DNA from: Pseudomonas californiensis
GTDB taxonomy: Bacteria; Pseudomonadota; Gammaproteobacteria; Pseudomonadales; Pseudomonadaceae
Length of the DNA stretch: 61,936 nt
Assembly: GCF_021147775.1 (NCBI RefSeq)
Contig: NZ_JAGTPK010000031.1
Span: 1-61,936, forward strand
Direction of reading: 5' to 3'
Part shown: in pieces, positions 8,285 to 14,820 of the stretch
Layout: every line of letters begins with the position of its first letter
How positions within the stretch are numbered: position 1 is the stretch's first letter
Made by a program: the position numbers and the translations under genes
Notes under the pieces: model-generated
Database searches by the model: none
What the model was told of the DNA's origin: nothing
Seen by the model: only the letters and a program-made list of their open reading frames with translations

Positions 8285-8609
8285 ATCTGGAGGAGAGTGC
8301 GCCGTTCAGTAGTCCTCCAGTCGATCGCCTGGTAGCGAGTACTGCGCACATTGACGGTGGGGTAACGGCGAATCGTGAAGGTGTCGGCAGATGCGAGGCT
8401 CAATAAGCGCAGCTGCTGACATGCAATCTGTGCCGTTACCGCTAGGCTACTTCACCAATCCGTTTACCCGAGGCCTGAAGGGTCAGACTGTTGGGCATTA
8501 GGCTGGGGGCATCCTTTTTTAACCATCCAAAGCATGCCCTCAGATGTACCCCCAACGTAGCGATCCACTGGCAGTGGATGGATCTCCATGGTCTATGAAA
8601 AGGCAGAAA
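8285..8609. other. Intergenic region between hipA and mexT
   Basis: No gene recognised. In P. aeruginosa mexEF-oprN lies downstream of mexT, so this is where it might be expected; nothing resembling an efflux gene is present. A short palindrome CCACTGGCAGTGG lies near 8569. The right end enters the mexT-3'-end repeat. Confidence 0.5.
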
Positions 8610-8669
8610 TGATCAGCTAAACAGCCTGCCCGACGAAACCTAAAGACTATCAGGGTCGCCAAAAAACAT
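8610..8669 (-). repeat. Direct repeat of 2832-2891 at the mexT 3' end
   Basis: Gap-free match to 2832-2891, 51 of 60 positions identical, same orientation. It covers the last codons of the mexT-like gene (MFFGDPDSL stop) and about 30 bp beyond. The 5.8 kb between the copies contain the LysR/OYE pair, MITE, peptidase relic, IS3 relic and hipBA. Confidence 0.8.
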
Positions 8670-9554
8670 CTGAATCCGCGAGCGCAACCAGCGTTCGCCG
8701 GGGTCGTTGTCCTGGGCGCCGCGCCAGGCCATATGCAGTTCAAAGGTGCGGGTTTCGATAGGCAATTCTTCGGCGCGTACGCCGCCTGCCGCAGCCAGCA
8801 CTTGTGCAGCGTAGTCCGGCACGGTGGCGATGATGTCGGTACCGGTCAACAGCGTTGCCAGCCCATTGAATTGCGGCACGGCCAGTACCACATGACGCTT
8901 GCGGTCAATTTGCTCCAGATGTTCGTCGATGAACCCACTCAGGTCACCTGCGAATGACACCAGTGCATGGGGACGCGAGCAGAAATCGTCGAGGCTCAAC
9001 GAGCCTGGGATTGAATCCGCACGCAATAACTGAGGTTTGCTTCTGCGCAGGACCTTGCGTTTTGCGTTGGCGGGCAAGTCCTGGGTGTAGCTGACGCCGA
9101 CCGAGATTTCGCCGGACGCCAGCAGCGGCGGCATCAGAATGTAATTGACGCGCCGAATCACCAGCACGATGCCCGGCGCTTCGGAGCGCAGGCGCTTGAG
9201 CAGGGTGGGCAGCAGCGCGAACTCGACATCATCCGACAGACCGATGCGGAACACCGAGGTGCTGGTCGCCGGGTCGAACTCCGAAGCACGGCTGACGGCT
9301 GTCGAGATGGAGTCCAGGGCAGGGGACAGCAGGCCAAAAATTTCTGTGGCGCGCGCGGTGGGCTCCATGCTGCGCCCGGTACGCACGAACAGCGGATCGT
9401 CGAACAGACCACGCAAGCGTGACAAGGCTGCACTGATTGCCGGTTGCCCGAGGAACAGCTTCTCTGCAGCACGGGTGACGCTTCTTTCATGCATCAGGGT
9501 TTCAAAGACGATGAGCAGATTGAGGTCGACGCGACGCAGGTCGTTGCGGTTCAT
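8640..9554 (-). CDS. mexT: LysR-family regulator, MexT-like
   Basis: A 304-residue LTTR beginning MNRNDLRRVDLNLLIVFETL with HTH residues AAEKLFLGQPAISAALSRL and a FVRTGRSMEPTARA linker, which I recognise as MexT-like. MexT activates mexEF-oprN and mexS in P. aeruginosa in response to disulfide/electrophile stress. It is divergent from an oxidoreductase resembling MexS, the same arrangement as in P. aeruginosa, which supports the call. Unlike there, no mexEF-oprN follows. Length equals that of active MexT. An alternative is a close MexT paralogue. Confidence 0.75.
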   Translation of the reverse strand: MNRNDLRRVDLNLLIVFETLMHERSVTRAAEKLFLGQPAISAALSRLRGLFDDPLFVRTGRSMEPTARATEIFGLLSPALDSISTAVSRASEFDPATSTSVFRIGLSDDVEFALLPTLLKRLRSEAPGIVLVIRRVNYILMPPLLASGEISVGVSYTQDLPANAKRKVLRRSKPQLLRADSIPGSLSLDDFCSRPHALVSFAGDLSGFIDEHLEQIDRKRHVVLAVPQFNGLATLLTGTDIIATVPDYAAQVLAAAGGVRAEELPIETRTFELHMAWRGAQDNDPGERWLRSRIQMFFGDPDSL

Positions 9555-9683
9555 ACAGAAGGTCTCGGGCCGTTTGTCTGTTGGAAGCGGGAGCAGGTTG
9601 CGATAGTACGAGCAAAAGCCCGTTCAGCGAATCGAAAATTCATTGAACGCTCGACAAGCTGGCTTAAATGCCCACACGGGTTG

Positions 9684-9710
9684 CATTGTTTGGTCGACAT
9701 GCGAACAATG
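9684..9710. promoter_or_regulatory. Candidate LysR-type operator between mexT and mexS
   Basis: CATTGTT, 13-bp spacer containing GTCGAC, AACAATG: a perfect 7-bp inverted repeat in the divergent intergenic region. A second GTCGAC with nearby ATCGATT/AATCGAT-like symmetry lies at about 9774-9801. Neither fits the published MexT box convincingly; assignment rests on symmetry and place. Confidence 0.35.
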
Positions 9711-9873
9711 GCCGCCGGTCTGCGCCTTGCGCTCAGAAGCTGTCTGACTGTCAAGCCCCGGTTTCAGGGCACAATCGATTGCAGGCATGTCGACTATCAA
9801 TAGCCACCCATAGCATCGCCGGCAGTACCCGGATAAAGTTTGTGGCATCAAGGTTTACAAGGCGAGGTTCTAA

Positions 9874-10896
9874 ATGTCCCGCACGATCCGTTTTCATCAG
9901 TTTGGCCCGGCCGAGGTGCTCAAGGTCGAAGAGCACCCTGTCGCGTTGCCAGCACCGGACGAGGTGCAGGTGCGTGTCCAGGCGATTGGTGTCAGCTGGT
10001 ATGACGTTCTCTGGCGACAAAATCTTGCTTCAACCCAGGCTCGGTTACCAGCTGGGCTTGGCTACGAGATGGCGGGCGTGGTCACTGCAGTCGGCGAAGC
10101 CGTCACTGATCTGGCGGTTGGCGACAAGGTAGCGAGTTTTCCTGCAGCGGACGCCAACCAGCATCCGGTTTACGGCGAGTCCGTCGTCGTGCCGCGCACC
10201 GCGCTGGCGCGATACCCGGATGTACTCACGGCAGTCGAAGCCAGCGTGCATTACACGCCGTATCTGGTCGCCTACTTTGCCTACGTCGATCTGGCCCGCA
10301 TCAAGGCCGGGCAAACCGTGCTGGTGACCGACGCCAGCCATTGTTCGGGGCCTGCTTTCGTCCAGCTCGGTAAGGCGCTGGGTGTTCGGGTGATTGCGGC
10401 GACCAAGACCGACGATGCGCGCGAGTACCTTTTAGCGCTGGGCGCCGACAAGGTGGTGGTGACCGAAGAGCAGGATCTGCTGATGGCCATCAACAAGTAC
10501 ACCGACAACCGTGGCGTGGACGCGGTGTTCGATGGCTTGGGCGGACCGCAGATGTCGATCATGGGCGATGTGCTTGCGCCGCGTGGCAGCCTGGTTCTTT
10601 ACGGCCTGCAGGGCGGCAACCAGACGCCATTCCCGGCGTGCGCAGCGTTTCAGAAGAACATCCAGTTCTACGTGCATTGTCTGGGCAACTTCACCGGCAA
10701 GCCTGAACTGGGCATCACTCAGGACCAGGAAGCGCTGCAACGGGCATTGCGCGACATCAACCAGATGACGGCTGATCGTGTGCTGACGCCACTGCAGACT
10801 CGCACATTCGCCTTCGAGAACGTGGTGCAGGCGCACCGTTACATGGACGGATGCCCGATTGGTGGTCGTGCAGTGCTGGAGGTCGAGCCCGTCTGA
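9874..10896 (+). CDS. mexS: Quinone-oxidoreductase-type dehydrogenase, MexS-like
   Basis: A 340-residue medium-chain dehydrogenase/reductase without structural zinc cysteines. GroES-like domain at 1-130 (GYEMAGVVTAVGEAV), Rossmann domain at about 140-290 with VTDASHCSGPAFVQLGKALG in place of the usual GxxGxxG. Its start (MSRTIRFHQFGPAEVLKVE) and its divergent mexT-like neighbour suggest MexS, whose loss activates MexT in P. aeruginosa. It probably detoxifies an electrophilic metabolite. A rho-independent terminator follows. Confidence 0.75.
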   Translation: MSRTIRFHQFGPAEVLKVEEHPVALPAPDEVQVRVQAIGVSWYDVLWRQNLASTQARLPAGLGYEMAGVVTAVGEAVTDLAVGDKVASFPAADANQHPVYGESVVVPRTALARYPDVLTAVEASVHYTPYLVAYFAYVDLARIKAGQTVLVTDASHCSGPAFVQLGKALGVRVIAATKTDDAREYLLALGADKVVVTEEQDLLMAINKYTDNRGVDAVFDGLGGPQMSIMGDVLAPRGSLVLYGLQGGNQTPFPACAAFQKNIQFYVHCLGNFTGKPELGITQDQEALQRALRDINQMTADRVLTPLQTRTFAFENVVQAHRYMDGCPIGGRAVLEVEPV

Positions 10897-10932
10897 CGGG
10901 GTCATCGTCCAGAGAGCTGATTGAGAGCCTTG

Positions 10933-10959
10933 AAGCCTTGCATGATGCAGGGCTTTTTT
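10933..10959 (+). terminator. Rho-independent terminator of mexS
   Basis: AAGCCTTGC, 5-base loop, GCAGGGCTT (one G-U pair) followed by a run of T, 37 bp after the mexS stop. Confidence 0.8.
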
Positions 10960-11604
10960 GTGGGCGCAGTTTGCCGGGTGCTGCAGTAAAATACAGTCCG
11001 ACTCGTGCCTGTGTGGCAGATTTCACTGGCTGTAGCGACACATCAATTTAACGGCAGCGTGCTATTCAGCAACATCAAGCGAGCGGAGACGTGCATGACT
11101 CACCGGCAGTATCTACGGATGACAAACGACGTCCGAAACGGCGTCGTCCGCCATCCCGTTCTATCTGGAAAGATCAGTTGACGTCAGAAGCTGTCGTTAC
11201 GGCGGAGCGTAACGTGCTCCCAGTACCAAACATCTGATTGAAAGCTGAATGAAAGCTTTGGAATATCAATCCTGAATTGTTTAATGTGGCGTTTGTTAGT
11301 GTTTAGCGCGACTGTCGGATAATCAGTGGTGAGCGCAATGCTTTCCTACGTCTCGAACGCCTGTGTGTCAGGTTGACAGTGATTGGGTGTGGATATTTAT
11401 CCTTTATTTACAATGAGTTGTAACGTTTTTTTATATAAAAAGCCCAGATATGCAGGCGAGCTAAAGTCGTTTTTTAATAAACGCCATGTTCAAGTAGTTG
11501 CAGCGAGGCTCAGTGACTGTGCGGCTTTAAGTTTGAATTCTGTGCCTTGTATTTGTTTTCGGGATGCTGATAATAGTTGCCAGTTATTACTCAGGGAGTG
11601 AGTC
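10960..11604 (+). other. Long AT-rich intergenic region with possible micro-ORFs
   Basis: About 640 bp with no standard gene. A 28-codon ORF at 11095-11181 starts MTHRQYLRMTND with GGAG six bases upstream; an overlapping GTG frame (11091-11237, 48 residues) is very basic (KRRPKRRRPP). From 11383 to 11601 a further frame (72 residues, ATG option at 11413) is open but has no clear ribosome site or family. The 11270-11600 part is markedly AT-richer than its surroundings, which suggests either a regulated promoter region or foreign sequence. Confidence 0.4.
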
Positions 11605-11697
11605 ATGGTTAATTATAAACTCGAGGGTCGTCCTCATGTTCAACAGGGTGTTGGCGTGGGCGCATGCTGTGATAAACAGACAGGTGGACGACAATGA
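11605..11697 (+). CDS. 30-residue micro-ORF coupled to the PP-loop gene (candidate precursor or leader peptide)
   Basis: ATG at 11605 is preceded by AGGGAG at ideal spacing. The frame encodes a 30-residue peptide starting MVNYKLEGRP and ending GACCDKQTGGRQ, with a glycine/valine stretch and adjacent cysteines in the C-terminal half. Its TGA overlaps the ATG of the next gene (ATGA, 11694-11697), so translation is probably coupled. A short peptide beside a PP-loop ATPase could be a substrate for modification, or simply a leader that controls translation of the next gene. No family is recognised; the coding status rests on the ribosome site and the overlap. Confidence 0.45.
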   Translation: MVNYKLEGRPHVQQGVGVGACCDKQTGGRQ

Positions 11698-13196
11698 GCT
11701 CGATCCACGAACAGGCAATGAATTACGTCTACCAACAGGTGTTGCAACGGTTGTTGGGGTATTTCAGTCGCGCAGAACGCACTGCGCTTCAATTATTGAT
11801 TCAGCGATTGATTGTGGCGGCAGGTGGCATTGAACGGATTACCTCATTCAAGGTGTTGGTTGCATTCGGCGGTGGCAAGGACAGTGCTTACACGCTGGCG
11901 TTTTTAAGAGCCGCTCAACTGAGTATTGCCTGTAGGGCTCCCGGCACGTTCAACCTTCGAGTTGCAAACCGCCGACATGCAGGGATGACGTCGGTGGTGA
12001 TGGACAACATTCATCGCACCTATTCAGCGCTCTTTCTGTATGACGACCCTCGCGTTGAAATGCTGGTGTTCGATAACCAGTACACGCAGGCTTTTGAGCC
12101 GGACCTGCCGTTTTCCAGCGCAGGCCGGGAGCAGAATCGTTCGGACATGCTGCTCGCCGGGCATTTGTCAGCAGGCGATGCGCGTACAACGTTCTGCAAC
12201 AGTTGCTATCTGGGCCTGGTCGAGTTTCTGGGTCGCGCATCGTCATGGGGCAAAGGGGTAGATGCGCTGGTCAGCGGCGACTCGCGCAAGGAACAAAAGC
12301 AGTACATGACTTGGTTGATGCGGCTTGCCCGACAAGCAGGGCAGAGTACCGCTCATTGGCGCGGCCAGACCGCAAACAGTGCAATCAGGGCTCTCGATGT
12401 GGTTGGGCAGGCGTTTTATCACGAACTCTACGGTTCTGAAGAGCGGCCCGAAAAAGCTGTGAGAGCGATCAGTTACCCCACCAAGTCCAGCACGCCAGCC
12501 TTTATAGGCATTGCCGACCTGGTGAGTTGCAAAACTGACGAGCATTGGGCGCTGCTGACCGAGTTTCTCGATTTCCGCTTTGATGATCTGGCGTTCAGCT
12601 TCAGCGAGTCGGACTGCGCCAATCCGCTACTCATGGCGCATATGCGAGGCCTCAATGCGCAGTATCTTCAGGATCGCAATTACGCCGACGGGATAGCCGA
12701 ATATCTGACGCTGGCGACATCACTCATGCGCGCCAGGCAGATGCCGTCCCGCTTGATTGATCAGGCCTTGAGCGCCTATGCGGGCGAGGAACGGATCGAA
12801 GCCCGTCGTGAGTTGGCAACGGGGTTCGCGCAGGATGGATTCGGCCTGAATGAAACCCAATTGGTATGTCTGCTGTTTTCACCCTTTGTCGACGAGGGGC
12901 AGGGGTTGGAACCGTTTCTGCGTCGTTGTCATGCGGGCATGCTGGTCGCACTGCCTGATCTGCACCGAGCGCTGGCCGGTCAGAGCGCCCCTGATCAGGT
13001 CCTGCAGTGGCTGGTGGAGATCAGTGGGTTGACCATTGACGGGTTGCGCGGGCTCTACAACAAGCATCGAGTGGACTTCGACGATGATCAGTCGATCATT
13101 GCGAGAATTCGTGCCGCAGACCCAGACAAACGCCGGATCGAAACCGTCGATATCAGCACGGGCGAGCCTGTGAAACTGATGCTCTCCGGACGCTGA
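11694..13196 (+). CDS. PP-loop (alpha-ANH) ATPase-like protein of unknown function
   Basis: A 500-residue protein with an ATP-pyrophosphatase P-loop, FGGGKDSAYTLAFL, at about 58-71. It then has a CNSC pair at 168-171 in TTFCNSCYLGLVEFLG, a GDSRKEQKQY segment near 195-204, and further Cys at 279 and 308. PP-loop enzymes adenylate carbonyls for sulfur or nitrogen transfer (tRNA thiolation, QueC, thioamide-forming enzymes); extra cysteines suit a sulfur-transfer or zinc role. The C-terminal 200 residues are helical and unfamiliar. AGGTGG precedes the ATG at 11694, which overlaps the stop of the micro-ORF. A MocR-like gene follows 100 bp later. I cannot name the family or substrate. Confidence 0.75.
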   Translation: MSSIHEQAMNYVYQQVLQRLLGYFSRAERTALQLLIQRLIVAAGGIERITSFKVLVAFGGGKDSAYTLAFLRAAQLSIACRAPGTFNLRVANRRHAGMTSVVMDNIHRTYSALFLYDDPRVEMLVFDNQYTQAFEPDLPFSSAGREQNRSDMLLAGHLSAGDARTTFCNSCYLGLVEFLGRASSWGKGVDALVSGDSRKEQKQYMTWLMRLARQAGQSTAHWRGQTANSAIRALDVVGQAFYHELYGSEERPEKAVRAISYPTKSSTPAFIGIADLVSCKTDEHWALLTEFLDFRFDDLAFSFSESDCANPLLMAHMRGLNAQYLQDRNYADGIAEYLTLATSLMRARQMPSRLIDQALSAYAGEERIEARRELATGFAQDGFGLNETQLVCLLFSPFVDEGQGLEPFLRRCHAGMLVALPDLHRALAGQSAPDQVLQWLVEISGLTIDGLRGLYNKHRVDFDDDQSIIARIRAADPDKRRIETVDISTGEPVKLMLSGR

Positions 13197-13299
13197 TGAC
13201 GCTTTGCGTCTGGGCTGTAAGCGATATCACCGGTGCCCGGCCTCAGCCGGGTATCGGTTACCTGGAACCTCTTTTTGGCTGAGTGCCAGGTTGCCTTTC

Positions 13300-14706
13300 A
13301 TGAAAAAAACCACGGATTTCGCCTATCAGGCGGTGTATCGCTATCTTGTTCGTCTGGTCAACGAGGCGCACGACACGTCGGCTCGAAGGATGCCGTCGCT
13401 GCGCCAGTTGGCACGTCGTCTTCGGGTGTCCATATCAACGGTGCAAAACGCCTATTCTTTACTTGAGAAAGAAGGGCGGGTGCGTGCCGTTCCCAAATCG
13501 GGTTACTACTCCGTGCCGGCTGACGGCCTTGATCTGGAACAGATGCTGAGCAGTAACGTCGATCCTCTGCTGGATGCGCTTCACCGAGGTGCCCGTCGAC
13601 CGGGCATGTCGTTGATGGGCAGTGACGAGCCCACGGTGTTGCAGGTACAGGACAACCCGTTGCTGGCGATGGAGCGTGAACTGACACGGCAATATCCCGC
13701 TCCGCGCGACTCAGGGTTTCAGCCATTCGGAGACCTTGAACTACGCACTGCGCTGGCGGCTCGCTACACATGCAACGCAAAGGAAGGCTGGTACGCAGAT
13801 AACGTTTACATAGGTCCGGACCTGCCCGGAATGCTCAAGGCGGTAATCGAGATACTGCAATTGCGTGGCACCTGCGTGCTGGTTGAATCGCCCTGCGCAT
13901 GGACCCTGCTGCGCCTTTTGCAGTCGTTTGATATCAAGGTCATTGAGCTATCGGCAGATGAGGAGGGCAGCGTTGATCTGGTCCTGCTTGATCAGATGCT
14001 GAAAGAGAAGTCTGTGAGCATGGCTTTCATGTCCTCCGCGCTCAATCCGGTGCGAGGCAGTCTGCGGCCGCTGCACAATACGCACGCCATTGCCGATCTG
14101 CTTAACCATTACGGCGTCTGGGTGCTGGAGAATGACAGCCATGGCGAGTTGCTTTTTACTCAAGGGCAGAGCTGCCTGCGCGATATGATTGATCCGCAAC
14201 GCCTTTTGATTCTCGGCACCTTCGACAAATCGCTGGGCCCTGAAACGCCTTATGGCTATCTGCTGTGCAAGGCTTTTCAGCCTCAATGTCAGCACTACTT
14301 CCTGTTGCGGGCTTTTGAGTTGCCGCCGATCCGTCAGCGGGCGATTGCCAGGTTGTGCAACAGCGGGCGCCTGGATGCGCTGTTGAGTGATCTGCGCCAC
14401 TCTCTCGCATCGCGGATGCACACGATGACACAGCAACTTGATCAGCATCTGAGCCGGACATTGCGCTATGAGGTGCCAGCAGGAGGTTGCGGTATCTGGG
14501 CGCACAGTCTGCATCCCATGGACATGCGTCAGGTGTTCGAATCGTTGCTGGCGCAACGTATCGTCATTGCCCCTGGTGAGTTGTTCAGTCTGCAGGGCTG
14601 GCACCGGCATTCATTGCGAATCAGCTACGCCATCGACTGGGCCCAGAACCCGGAGCCCATGCTGGTCGCGCTGGATGGCGCGTGCCGGCAGGCAAGACTT
14701 CACTAG
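13300..14706 (+). CDS. MocR-like GntR/aminotransferase regulator
   Basis: A 468-residue protein with an N-terminal GntR winged HTH (about 1-75; RMPSLRQLARRLRVSISTVQ) and a fold-type I aminotransferase domain. The PLP lysine is probably in TFDKSLGPETPYGY, corresponding to the SFSK motif of the family. MocR proteins use PLP as a sensor and usually regulate a neighbouring gene; here the PP-loop gene upstream on the same strand is the obvious partner. ATG at 13300 chosen over an upstream in-frame start at 13204 because homologues begin close to the HTH. An enzyme role is less likely but not excluded. Confidence 0.82.
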   Translation: MKKTTDFAYQAVYRYLVRLVNEAHDTSARRMPSLRQLARRLRVSISTVQNAYSLLEKEGRVRAVPKSGYYSVPADGLDLEQMLSSNVDPLLDALHRGARRPGMSLMGSDEPTVLQVQDNPLLAMERELTRQYPAPRDSGFQPFGDLELRTALAARYTCNAKEGWYADNVYIGPDLPGMLKAVIEILQLRGTCVLVESPCAWTLLRLLQSFDIKVIELSADEEGSVDLVLLDQMLKEKSVSMAFMSSALNPVRGSLRPLHNTHAIADLLNHYGVWVLENDSHGELLFTQGQSCLRDMIDPQRLLILGTFDKSLGPETPYGYLLCKAFQPQCQHYFLLRAFELPPIRQRAIARLCNSGRLDALLSDLRHSLASRMHTMTQQLDQHLSRTLRYEVPAGGCGIWAHSLHPMDMRQVFESLLAQRIVIAPGELFSLQGWHRHSLRISYAIDWAQNPEPMLVALDGACRQARLH

Positions 14707-14820
14707 ACGGTCAGTCTTGGCTGCACTACGGGCCGTCGATCCATTTGTATTTGCCAGACCGGGTCGGGACTGTTATCTGTACGCCCATCCAGTATCTGAA
14801 CATGACGGCTCGTTTGCGCA

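Noticed and set aside
9774..9801. Published MexT box
   Set aside because: GTCGAC is present but the flanking half-sites and spacing do not fit the consensus I know, so I list only a generic LysR-type inverted repeat.
11041..11062. Resemblance of ACATCAATTTAACGGC to the IS3 end at 111-128
   Set aside because: Only about 14 matching bases and no transposase or terminus around it; probably coincidence.
13204..13299. N-terminal extension of the MocR-like gene
   Set aside because: The extra residues are Cys/Pro rich and unlike GntR N-termini; ATG at 13300 puts the winged helix at the expected place.
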